Shown here: positions 29,988 to 41,600 of the stretch, piece after piece
Position numbering within the stretch: the stretch's first letter is position 1
Layout: each line of letters begins with the position of its first letter
Origin: Neoarius graeffei
Lineage: Eukaryota; Chordata; Actinopteri; Siluriformes; Ariidae
NCBI RefSeq assembly: GCF_027579695.1
Contig: NC_083570.1
Location: forward strand, 9,978,551 to 10,042,550
DNA: 64,000 nt
Direction of reading: 5' to 3'
Notes under the pieces: generated by a model
The model's database searches: none
Told to the model about the DNA's origin: nothing
The model's input: the letters and a program-made list of their open reading frames with translations, nothing else
Translations under genes and position numbers: made by a program

Positions 29988-32660
29988 CAGTTCATTCTGC
30001 AGCCGAAGAAGCTCCTGCAGTACGGCCCTGTGGATTACAGCTCGGTGCACTGTGTGAGGGCAGAGGCGCTCTCGCTCACCCTCCATCTCACCAGCACGCC
30101 GTCGGAATGGATCTGCGTCTCCACCCCTGACGGTAACGCCACCAAGATTCACGTCGTCTTACTGTCACACTGACGCTTTATAACTCGGAGAGAAAAATCA
30201 CAAGGGTCAGAAATTAATCCTACAGTCGCCTGTAGTTTGTCTTCGTGGGCGTGGCCGTGAGTTTTTGATTTCTACCCCGTATACAGCGCATCTTTTTGAA
30301 GTCTGTATGACTGATTTACATGGCGCATGCACTGCACGCAGAGGAAGTTGATCATGTTTTCACTCGCAGGTGTGAAGGTCCGGTTCAGGTAGAGTCACGT
30401 GAACAGGTTTAATCAGAGGAAAGGCAGTGATTAAATATTTGCCCTGGATGATCAATCTCGGTGTGTGTTATTACGCGATCAGAGCGGCCGGACAGGTTTG
30501 GGTGAGAGCAAACATTCCTCATGAACCTCGCCTAACCTGCGTGTGAAGAATTCTTTTCTTTTCTTTTCCTCCTGCACTCAGACCTGTGTGTGAGTGGGAG
30601 AGGAGTATTGTCACTAGTATCAGACGTTTATAACAGTGGAGATTTAAAAAAAAAAAAAAAAGTACAGTGATGTATTTGCATAATGTGTAATAAAGCTCTG
30701 GAGATGTGTGTAATTTATTTTAATGAAATGGAGGAAAATTAGTGATTGAGTGATGAGTGTGAGGTTAATTATTACACCCTGGCCTTATTATTTTTCGTTC
30801 TTTTTTCCTCCAGACCCGCTTAAATCTCAGATGCTGATGATGACGTTGGGCGGAGTCATTCCCACTGCGATATGCTTGTTTGTTTTGGCCGCGGTCGGAG
30901 GTTTCGCTTATTACTACATCTGTGGTCACAAACCGCGGCTGCCCAAGAGTGTGGTGAGTCACATATCTCTTCTCATCTCACCAGTGGCGGTTCTAGACCA
31001 AAATTACTAGGGGGGCCGAGGTGGGGCCAGTGTTTTTTCAGGGGGGCACATATGGGCAAAACATGGCAATATTTAAGCGTTCAAAATGTTTAGTTTAGTT
31101 TATTTAAAACCAAAACAAAATACATTGAGCATAAATACAATGAGATAAACATTCTGTCTCAATAGCCTAAACATTAAATAAATTGTGCTCAGTAAATCTT
31201 AAAACCATGTTTCTCTTTTTTGTAAAATAAGATTTCTATTTTTGCACACAATGAACCTTTTCTTCAGACGTGGCTGCACTGGAGTGTCGTCCAAGCACTT
31301 GCTGATATCTGGAGAAAGATGAATACAGTAAATATGAGAGTGCGACTGAGAACAACATTTATCATTATTCATTTATTAATTGATTATTATATCTATTATT
31401 TGTATTATATATGTATTATTATTCAGACTTCACACTTTCAGGGTAGGCTATATGAATTGTAGGCCGACACTGCTCACACACATACATTTGTTCAACATCA
31501 CAAACCTGATGGTGCTGTACTTGATATGCATGGTGAATCTGGTTGTCCCAATGACTCGTTGGGTTGTCCCTCATTCTGTCCCTCAATCTGATCCTGAATG
31601 TCTTCATCCTCACTCTCAGATTGCCTTTCAGATGCCTCACTTTCCACCTGTCCAACCACCACCTCTGGCTCTCTCTCCACCTCTGGCTCTCTCTCCTCTT
31701 TCATAATCTTCATCTTCCTTACACTCTCTATGTTGCTTTTTGCCAACAGGGGCAAAAAAGGACATAATGTCCTTCTTGCTCCTTTCCATGATGATAGCCT
31801 ACAGTCGGTCTATACTAAAAAGTAAACGGAGAGGAATGTAGCCTCTACATATCAAATCAAATCAAATATTAAGTTAGGCTACTTATTGCTGTGCAACGCA
31901 CTTTTAAGAAAGCGCAATAAAACGGATTTATTATTGTAGTGAACAACAACAGTAAAACACGGATATGTGCAAACACTGACGTTACGAAATTGAATAATTT
32001 TCCTTACCTTCGCCTCTTTGCAGTAGCCTAGTCCTTGCAGGGCTGCAGCTGTTATCTCTCACGTCCAAAGTTTACAATTCACGCTGCTGCGGGTCTTTCT
32101 GCTGCAGGTAACAGTGTGCGTGTAGCGCTTTAAGGAGTCCGTGTAGAACACTCCGTCATGTCAGTTCCAATCTTCGAGCCAGCGCACGTCGAAATTAATA
32201 AAGCTTGTTACCTGTTCAGCACAGGGGCCACAACAGGGGCCAGGAGCAATTTTACAGGGGCACTGGCCCCCCCTGGCCCCCGTTTAAAACCGCCTATGCA
32301 TCTCACACACACACACACCTCACACCCTTCACACACCGGTATCGGACCAGTTTGTGGGCGGGACCTGTTTAACAGCTGAACCGTTTCTCTTTAATATCGC
32401 GGGAGGTTTTAATGAAGATTCCCATCAAGGTTTCATCTTTATGTATTGTGTAAAAATGTATTCTGGACTTTTAAATTATTTTTATATTAATACGACTGGA
32501 CAACAACAGTGTCAGAATTATAACCGTTTATTACTGTTCAGGTTCATTATAACCATCTTTGCGAAACAAAAAGTAAAAAGCACTAGATCACATTATTATA
32601 CGAACAAATGATGTTATTGTTATCCTTTGTTGCTGTCAGGTTAAAAAACACAATCCATGA
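29988..32660 (+). CDS. Class II cytokine receptor, 3' exons (membrane-proximal, transmembrane, short tail)
   Basis: Three exons are proposed. Exon a (29,988-30,132) ends SVHCVRAEALSLTL...TPSEWICVSTPD, the last strands of a second fibronectin domain with its Cys pair. Exon b (30,814-30,953) completes the split Asp codon and encodes the helix LGGVIPTAICLFVLAAVGGF, then YYYICGHKPRLPKSV, a juxtamembrane pattern of class II receptors (the PKSL-like motif binds JAK1 in family members). Exon c (32,640-32,660) would add VKKHNP and stop. Phases agree. A poly(A) signal lies at 32,944. Upstream extracellular exons were not found. It resembles interferon or IL-10/IL-20 family receptors, but which one is uncertain. 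Confidence 0.6.
30982..32298 (-). mobile_element. Non-autonomous hAT (ZMYM1-like) inside the receptor intron
   Basis: A perfect 8-bp duplication, CATCTCAC (30,974-30,981 and 32,299-32,306), flanks it. The ends are cagtggcggttctagacc and (reverse complement of right) cataggcggttttaaacg. A - strand frame near 31,500-31,790 starts like fish ZMYM1-type transposases (IMSFFAPVGKKQ, then acidic repeats). The core and dimerisation domains are missing. It sits 28 bases after the transmembrane exon. Confidence 0.93.
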
Positions 32661-32662
32661 AA

Positions 32663-32950
32663 TGTTACATTTGTGTTTTGTTTTTTCCTCCCCCCTCCAA
32701 TTTGGTGTTATTGTGTGAAAGGCATTTTCAGTATATTTATCATTACTTTATTCTCAATTTCTCCTTGAATGTGAAATGTTTGTATGAAGGAAACCGCTTT
32801 AGTGAAGAAGAGATTTTCACCACGTGAAGGATTTTTAAATATAAAGTTAAATGTTTTGGTGTTTTTCACTTTGAAATAAGCCGACAGATTGCTAACTTTT
32901 ACCTCACTGTAAGTAATGTGTATTTTAATCATAATGATCACAAAATAAAC
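32663..32950 (+). promoter_or_regulatory. Likely 3' UTR and poly(A) signal of the receptor gene
   Basis: The stop at 32,660 is followed by AT-rich sequence with AATAAA at 32,944-32,949 and ATG-poor context, fitting a 290-base 3' UTR. Confidence 0.5.
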
Positions 32951-33054
32951 ACAATACATGATGGAAATAAAGACTGCATGGAAAAGTGTGTGGTGTGTGA
33001 AAGGTGTTCATGTCTCACGGGGTCTGATGATTTAAAATGGTGACTTTTTTTTAA

Positions 33055-34284
33055 AGGTCCCATGGTATGAAATTTTCACTTTCTGAGGTTTTTTAACGTT
33101 AAAATGAGTTCCTCTGACCTTCTTAAGTCACCCCAGTGGCTAGAAATTTCATAATGTGTAAACCAAACTATGCCCAACATTTGAGAATGGCGCGTCAAAA
33201 CGGCGCGTTGATAAGCTCTTCCCTTTACTACGTCAGCGAGGGAGATGATCCCCACGCCCCCCCTCTGATTTCCCACCCACTGTATGGATTGCGCGCCCAG
33301 TTGTAGTGAGGAGACCATAGAGGACACAACAACATGGCATCACCTAAGCGAGCGAAACATGGAAATTGCGCTGTACATGGATGTGACAACACAGAAAGGA
33401 GTCTGTTTTTACTGCCGACGGGAGAGCCCCTGAAGACGCAGTGGCTTAATTTTATTTACTTCAATAATACGCCGTTGAGTCTACCTAAGACGGTGTATGT
33501 TTGTCGGAAGCATTTTCCTGAGGAATGTTTCCACAACTTGGGACAGTACAGGGCAGGTTTTGCACATCAACTGTCACTGAAGCCTGGGTCCGTACCAAGC
33601 ATCCCTGCCGCATCAGCCACAAACACCGAACAAGTAAGTGTATAACTGTTAAGTCGTTTTGCCGTGTTTTAAAATCGGTGCGTTAGCCTTGCAATGGCTA
33701 CATTAGCTGTGCAGCTAACCGCTTCCTGCAGTTAGCCAGGTACTCTGCGCTACAAAACCAAAAAGCATGCAGCATGCTCTGTTATAATAGCCAATCAAAA
33801 CAGTTTTTACAAAGACACCCACATTCTTTTTTTTAAGTCACTCGTTCATTTTATTTGTTTGTTTGTTCAGTAAAAACCCAAACATTTGTTGAATTTATTT
33901 TATTTCCTCGCGTCGCACCTTAATGACGTCAGCACACGGTATTTTTCCCTTCGCGGTTTGTTACTTCTCTCTCGCCATAGTAAGACGCCCACATCCGCTT
34001 GTTCTGACCCACTGGAGGTAGCGGCACAGTGCTGTTAGCCAATTAAAGGTAACACGTTTACATGTCATGAATATTAATAAGACCCGCCCCCACCCTCTAC
34101 CCTTCCCCGCCTCCTGCTTCTCATTAGCAAAACGACGCACTGGGAAAAGCGCTGAAATGGGGCTTTCTCCCAGGAGGCTATATCTACGTGCCGAGGGTTC
34201 ATTTCGAGAAAGGCTGCGGATATAACATCCGGAAACCTCCACGAGCCCGTTTAAAGCATCAACAAACCACCATGCCATGGACCT
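33055..34284 (+). mobile_element. Kolobok-like non-autonomous transposon with THAP exon
   Basis: TTAA on both sides (33,051-33,054 and 34,285-34,288) flanks inverted ends aggtcccatggtatg and (reverse complement of right) aggtccatggcatgg. TTAA duplication plus a THAP-bearing protein are the established marks of Kolobok. At 1,230 bp only the first exon remains. Confidence 0.85.
33334..33633 (+). CDS. THAP zinc-finger first exon of the Kolobok-like element
   Basis: The frame starts MASPKRAKHGNCAVHGCDNT. NCAVHGC gives the zinc cysteines, FLLPTGEPLKTQWLNFI the central aromatic part, and YVCRKHFPEECF the last Cys/His pair. It continues to HQLSLKPGSVPSI and ends at a strong donor (gaacaa/gtaagt). 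No downstream exon lies in the element. Such exons may still be expressed or serve in trans, but nothing here shows it. Confidence 0.75.
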
Positions 34285-34519
34285 TTAAACTTTCTTTGTC
34301 GCCACGTAGTGGCTGTGGAAAAGATTGCTCCAGGGGTTGTAAGATAAGTTCATGGCTCTGTGCTTCCAAAGAGAGTTGTGCTTCAACCTTTACATTCTAT
34401 TTGTATAATTCTGAATAGAATTTTAAAAGATTTTCTTTAGATTCTAGATTTATTTTACTTTACTGAAGTGTATTACAGTAAAAGGGAAAAGCTGCAGCTT
34501 CTTTGTTCCTTTATTTGCC

Positions 34520-34900
34520 TCATCTCATCTCATTATCTCTAGCCGCTTTATCCTTCTACAGGGTCGCAGGCAAGCTGGAGCCTATCCCAGCTGACTACGG
34601 GCGAAAGGCGGGGTACACCCTGGACAAGTCGCCAGGTCATCACAGGGCTGACACATAGACACAGACAACCATTCACACTCACATTCACACCTACGGTCAA
34701 TTTAGAGTCACCAGTTAACCTAACCTGCATGTCTTTGGACTGTGGGGGAAACCGGAGCACCCGGAGGAAACCCACGCGGACACGGGGAGAACATGCAAAC
34801 TCCACACAGAAAGGCCCTCGCCGGACCCGGGGTTCGAACCCAGGACCTTCTTGCTGTGAGGCGACAGCGCTAACCACTAACGCTAACCACCGTGCCGCCC
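34520..34900 (-). mobile_element. Mermaid-type SINE (copy 5)
   Basis: Full-length reverse copy with perfect flanking CCTTTATTTGCC (34,508-34,519 and 34,901-34,912). A short internal duplication (cgctaaccac twice) disturbs the A-box region. An intact B box, ggttcgaaccc, is present in reverse. A (cttc)n tract follows at 34,913-34,937. Confidence 0.95.
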
Positions 34901-35614
34901 CCTTTATTTGCCTTCCTTCCTTCCTTCCTTCCTTCCTTATTTCTTTTGTTTTTCTTGTTCTTTCTTTGTTTACAGAATGCAGATTTTATGTAAATTAGGT
35001 CAAATGTGAAGTTTCTGGAATGCCCAGGGGAAAAATAAAAGCTTTTAAGGGGAAAGTAGAAGCCTGTTTATATGTTTAAAACAAATAGCAAGGTTCATAA
35101 GCATAACTATTTTGGTCACGTTCTCACGAGTTAAGTTATGCTAACATGGACTTGCTAGTAAAAGTTAGCTGCTTAAAAAGAGTTTATTTTAGATAAAACA
35201 TATGAAATTGATATTCAAATACTTTCTATAACATTATTCAGTGCTTATACGTTAGTTTACAATTTTGTGTTTGGGCTGTACGCAACACAGAATAAAAAAA
35301 TAACGTACAACTATAAACTACAATTACACATACATATAGAAACTTACAGACGTGTAAACAGACATTACAAAAATATATGCAGCTGTTCTACATTAAACTG
35401 ATGCACAGAACGGGATTTGTCGCCCCCTGTGGCGGTTTATGGAACTACAGCACGCCTGTATTTCCGTCTCCATGGGAACCAGCGTGGCGTTGCTACTGTC
35501 TGAGAGTAAACAGTCCACAGTGCAGGCGTTTGATAATTTATCGTTTATTAGAGCAAAAATAATATTTAATAAGTTTTAGTATAAGTGAGTGTGTGAGGTG
35601 TAATAATCTGCAGC

Positions 35615-38600
35615 ATGTCCCGAGCTCAGGCTGAGAGTGTGATTAAGAATATAATCCGGGAAATAACAGAGCGGTGCTGCAGGCGGGGCCCAGCTGTGTC
35701 TGAGACCCTCACTGCCTTCATGGTGAGTCGCACATCCCTCCACCTTCATCCCTCCATCTTCATCCCTCCACTTTCATCCCTCCACTTTCATCCCTCCACT
35801 TTCATCCCTCCATCTTCATCCCTCCATCTTCATCCCTCCACTTTCATCCCTCCATCTTCATCCCTCCATCTTCATCCCTCCACTTTTATCCCTCCATCTT
35901 CATCCCTCCACTTTCATCCCTCCACCTGCTTCATCCCTCCACCTTCATCCCTCCACTTTCATCCCTCCATCTTCATCCCATTTTACCTTTCGAAAGCTTT
36001 AATCACAGGACAGATCTTATACAGCAATGCTGAGTTAATAATAAATCAAGAAATAGTTTAATACTCATTTCTCTCTTTCTCTCTCTCTTTTCTGTCTATC
36101 TGTCTGTCTCTGTCCCTCTGTTTGTCTCTCTTACTGTCTGTCTCTCTCTCTCTGTTTTTGTCTCCTTCTCTCGGTCTCTCTCTCTGTCTGTCTGTCTCTC
36201 TGTTTCTGTCTCCTTCTCTCTCTCTGTCTGTCTCTCCATCTGTCTGTCTCTCTCTATCCATCTGTCTCTTTGTCTTGCTCTTTTTCTCTGTGCATCTGTC
36301 TGTCTGTCTCTCTCAGGTAAAAGCTGTCATTTTAGACCCCAGGAACCTCTTTAACGTTGACCGGACACTGACTAAGCAGGATGTGGAAAAACTAATCGAG
36401 GTATTTATTCTATAATGTAATCAGCACTTTCAATTTTCTGGATTCTGATTGGTCAGAAGGCACTGATTCATTTTCTTAAATCACAGGTTTATATCAATGC
36501 ACTTGTTGTAATATGTCACGGTTTCTATAGTAACAGATCATTCACAGGGACTCCTCCGGCAAACGAGTCGATAACAACAGACGGAATTAAAAGCGTACAT
36601 AATCACCGTGTCACGTTTACGGACGGAGTCTTCGGCATCAGTGCTTTTTTAACAGTCAGAAGTAAAGCTGTGAGGTTTCTGATATCTTACGCTTTGCAGT
36701 TTCTCTGTAACAAATGGAACCATCACAGGTCAAGAAAGTGCTGTGAGGAAAACAAGATGGTCGCAGAAACGCTGCTTCCTTACACCAGCATGTTGTAGAT
36801 TAGTTTCCCTGAACAGCATGTCATGGAGTGTGTTATTCTTTACTTAGACACGGTGCATGATGTTACACGTGAGCGTTGAGTGTAAAATGGTGTATGGTGT
36901 GTGTTTTGCTGTTCAGCTGTGTGTAAACAGATTGATGGAGCAGAAGAGTCCTGCTTTGGACACCATTAAAATGCAGGTTCACTTCAATATGAGTTATACG
37001 TCTCGACGTAAGTGCCGTTTCTATTCCTGCTATCAGTAGTGTAGTAACATGTGTGCGTTCAAGTGTGTGATGTGTATGAGCATGAATTCTCACACTCTTC
37101 TGAGTTTCTGATTCGGTCACTGATTTGTTATCCTACTGTGTTCACCTGTTCTGTGTTTTGTTTTGTTTTTTTGTCCATGCGTAAATCTGAGCTCTACCAA
37201 TTATCCTATTATTTTCTTTAAGTTTTTCAAATGACGTCTCAGTATCTCAAGAACTAAATCTCCAAATGAAGTTATTCCTCGCAAATCACTTGAAACATGT
37301 CCCACTAAGGGTAGTATCTCACTGGGCTGCGACAGCCCGCGACTAGTTGGAGACACAACAATTGTGATAAAATATGCGAATTAGCACCAATTTTCACTTG
37401 GAATCACACTGAATTGATATTCGCATGTTTTACCGCAATTGTTGTGTCTCCAACTAGTCGCAGGCTGTCACAGCCCAGCTTTCCCTCGGCAGGCAGGGAA
37501 GTAGAGGAAGCCTCACGGAAACTGACTTGAGAAGGGTTCGCGACGGCTTTGCGACACCAGCTACGCATTCGCGGCTATTTTGAGAGAAATTTTCTCATTC
37601 ATCTCATTATCTCTAGCCGCTTTATCCTGTTCTACAGGGTCGCAGGCAAGCTGGAGCCTATCCCAGCTGACTACGGGCGAAAGGTGGGGTACACCCTGGA
37701 CAAGTCGCCAGGTCATCACAGGGCTGACACATAGACACAGACAACCATTCACACTCACATTCACACCTACGGTCAATTTAGAGTCACCAGTTAACCTAAC
37801 CTGCATGTCTTTGGACTGTGGGGGAAACCGGAGCACCCGGAGGAAACCCACGCAGACACGGGGAGAACATGCAAACTCCACACAGAAAGGCCCTCCCCAG
37901 CCACGGGGCTCAAACCCAGGACCTTCTTGCTGTGAGGCGACAGCGCTAACCACTACACCACCATGCCGCCCGAGATAAATTTTGTCGCACGATTTTTTTG
38001 AACATGTTCAAAATTTCAGCGACGAAGGAGCGACACTTTGCGACTCATACGAGGAAATTGAGAAGCCCCGTGAATGTTTCAAGGAACTTTTGAAACTCTC
38101 TCGCGAATGACGTACGCAATTTGTCGCAAGCTGTCGCAGCCCAGTGAGATACTAGCTTAAGTCTACGTTTACTTGATTTCACGTCTTTATCTGAGATTTT
38201 AGGAAATCAGGACTGTGTTTTGGTGGACGTCCTGTGATTGTGTACAGTGTAAATCGTGTTCACCTTCGGGCAGGTGAGTTTGTGGAGGAGCACCAGAAGG
38301 TGGCGCAGATGCGTCTCCTGCCCACATGCCGTGAAATCACGGACAGCAGGGCCAAGAGCCGAGATGAGCTGGACGCTCTTTACTACAGGATGGTTACCTA
38401 TGTGATTTTACGCTCCGGCCTCGGCTCAGACTCCGACGTTACCAACGTACAAGAAGCCACAGGTGAGAAAGCAAGAGAGACAGAAAACACCTGAAACATC
38501 TGTTGTCACCATTGTCTGCTAACTAGAGGAGCCTGTGTGCTGCTTGTTCACACTTGTTCATCGCTTCAGGTCATCAACGTAGCGTTTATTTATACCGTAT

Positions 38601-41600
38601 TTGTATCTGCGATGTAAGTTTGCTGTCCTCCTACTGGTGGATTTGAGACGAGCGTCGTAGCAGTGCTCACTCTGAGATTTTAACCAAACCCTTTCTAAGG
38701 CCTTCGACCTCAACTCATAACGTGCGACGTTTTAGCTCAAGCCCACGATAGATAATACAGAACTTCCCAAGTCATACTCCTTGCTAATTACTTGGCGTAA
38801 AAAAGTTTCATTTTGAGAATTCGCTGAAGGTGATGTTGTGGGATAGTATTTAGATATTATAGCAAAATTATTAGCACCCATAGGATTCCTGTAGGTGGGT
38901 TGCATCCGACGTCACAGCCGCCTCATTAGATAGTGTATGTACTGTAAGACATGAAGTGGTGGTCAGCTGAGCTCACGGTCCACAAAGCGTTACTATCGCT
39001 GGGGCGCTTTGCTCGTCGTTAAAATGCCCTACGTTTGTGTTCTTTTGGGCTGCTTGAATCAAACAAAGCGTGAAACTCATAAAAGTTTCTTCCGGGTTCC
39101 TTGCAAAGTGATAAAGTGTGAAACGGCAAAGGATTTTACCAAAAGATGACAAGAAAGGTGCGATAGAAGGGAGCTGAGTTGAAGAACGTGCGAGTTTGCA
39201 GTGATCACTTTGTGAAATCTTTGTAAATTCCTCTTATTTGTTTGGTTTGGATTCGCAACTCACCAACTTTTCTCGCGTTATTTCGTGACGTTTTGAAGTT
39301 CAGGAGACGCTTTAGTCTTCAGATGTGTTTTTGTTTACTGGTTGATCGTGGTCACCATATTGTAAACTAACGCGTATATTTTCACTTTATTTATCACGAT
39401 GTCCCAGCAATCTTTACAAGGACGTAAAGGATGATGTGGATTGGGCTCCGACACTGAACTAGAGAGATAAGATAATTGAAACGATCCACGGAAACACAAA
39501 AGCAGAGCTCACGAGTTAAGAGTGAGCGTGGCAGTTACAGCGAGCCGTGATAACTTCTCTGTCCTGTTTCACCACTACCCAGGACTTTAAAGGAGAACTG
39601 AAGGCAAATTTTTTATTATCAAAATTCTATTTCTCATTTTATTAAATATAGAAATGCATTTTTGATTGCTATTTTGTCACTGCTATAGCAAGTTATGAGT
39701 GTTTGAAATATGCTATGTAATATATCAGTCCGGGGCGGCACGGTGGTGTAGTGGTTAGCACTGTCGCCTCACAGCAAGAAGGTCCTGGGTTCGAACCCCG
39801 GGTCCGGCGAGGGCCTTTCTGTGCGGAGTTTGCATGTTCTCCCCGTGTCCGCGTGGGTTTCCTCCGGGTGCTCCGGTTTCCCCCACAGTCCAAAGACATG
39901 CAGGTTAGGTTAACTGGTGACTCTAAATTGACCGTAGGTGTGAATGTGAGTGTGAATGGTTGTGTGTATCTATGTGTCAGCCCTGTGATGACCTGGCGAC
40001 TTGTCCAGGGTGTACCCCGCCTTTCGCCCGTAGTCAGCTGGGATGGGCTCCAGCTTGCCTGCGACCCTGTAGAAGGATAAAGCGGCTAGAGATAATGAGA
40101 TGAGATGAGATATATCAGTCCATATGTCAAAGCAATGAGATTCGTTGAGACCTGTGTGAGACATCATAGGATGGAAGTAAAACGTACAGCGGAAATCAAA
40201 GTGACCAACATCTGCCAACGTTCCCTGTGTCCAAAATCGCTGACTCGGTCACTACTCCCTATATAGGGAATTGCTGTATAGAGGACTATATCGTGAGCTC
40301 ATTGGTAAAATGAAAAAACTCTTTCGGACACTACTGCTTCACGCTGGTATTTACGTCATTACGGTCGCACAATTAAAACGTGCCAGATCAGTCGGCTGGT
40401 GGGTTTCATAATAATAAACACACGCTTGTGTTTTTGTGATAAATCCATATTATACTGAGCGCATTTCACACATTAATCAATACAAAGTCCCTGCAGCTTT
40501 CAGTTCTTTTAAATCAAGGCTGAATACTTTTGTTTCTTCTTCGCCGCTGCCTTTTATTAAATCAAATTTGAGACTTTTAATTTGATTTCTTTCAGCGCAA
40601 CCGCAATGCATGATGGGATATATTGCTTTGGTTAGTCCCCATCGTTGTACGCTACTTTTCGTGATGCATTGTGGGATACTTTGAGTGCACTGTATAGGGT
40701 GTGAATAATCCTCACTAAGGTTTCGGACAGCACTACAAAATGGCCTCCCCACTAAATAATGCCCTGTATAGTGAGTAAGGAGCGATTTCAGACACAGGGG
40801 TTGTCAAAAGACGCGCGCGCCCTCTTTCGAATGCTGACGTAATCAAGCCGGAAGTTTTGTTTGTTTTGATAGCAATCAGGAAAGTTTGAAAAAAGTAGGC
40901 AGTAATCGTCATTTCAACTCGTTTGGAGAACAGTTTTCAAAATGGCGGCACTGACACCTGGTTGAAGCTTCAAGTCTCGCACAAGTCTCGTGAAGATCGC
41001 GCGGATAAGCGACGCCTGCCGTGGAACAAAACGAATTACATTCAACATGGCTAAAAACCGAATAGGCCGATAAGTATCATATTTAATTGCGATTAGCTGC
41101 CAATACGGGTCACGATATAAAGTTACGAAAACCGAAAACGTCATTGAATAACACGTTAATTAAGAAATAAAGCAAGTTTAAAAATGACTTCGGTTCTCCT
41201 TTAAAGGGGTTTCTGTGGATCTTTGTGATTGATTTATCTGGAAGAGAAGAGCAGGGAAGATTGCGAATCAAGTGGCTGTGGTTTGCTTTCGCCCGATACT
41301 AAACCGTGTAGCGTCCTAGCGATCATTGCAAAGATGCGTACAAAAAGCCTGAAACTGCCTCCTTACCCAGGAAAAAATGATACAGGCTTTATCTTGGAGT
41401 GTCCTGATCCCCTGGGTCCGGTTGTTCAAAACATGGTTATCTTTTAACCAATGGTTCAATCACTATTTAACATGATGTTAAATATAACCTGCTGTTAAAC
41501 TGTTGTTCAAAACTCCGTTAAAGTTAACACACCTCTTAGCCTCCGTTATCTTTTAACCAAGTGGTTACGTACAGCTCAAAAGGCAAACACGCATGTTCCT

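Larger units (their letters stand above)
39591..41200. mobile_element. Kolobok-like non-autonomous element in CFAP206 intron 4
   Basis: TTAA flanks (39,587-39,590 and 41,201-41,204) bracket the inverted ends aggagaactgaaggcaaatt and (reverse complement of right) aggagaaccgaagtcatttt. The interior holds a SINE and a second inverted-repeat element. No transposase is present. Confidence 0.85.

Noticed and set aside
33334-33633. Host THAP-domain gene
   Set aside because: The exon is enclosed by TTAA-flanked inverted ends 1.2 kb apart and has no further exons, so a transposon origin is the simpler reading.
36058-36261. Arg/Glu/Asp-rich frame and its Ser/Leu-rich complement
   Set aside because: Direct translation of a tctc/tctg tract at the end of CFAP206 intron 1.
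39734-39800. tRNA gene suggested by A and B boxes at the SINE heads
   Set aside because: The head has pol III promoter motifs but does not fold into a full cloverleaf with acceptor stem, and it continues into the SINE body.
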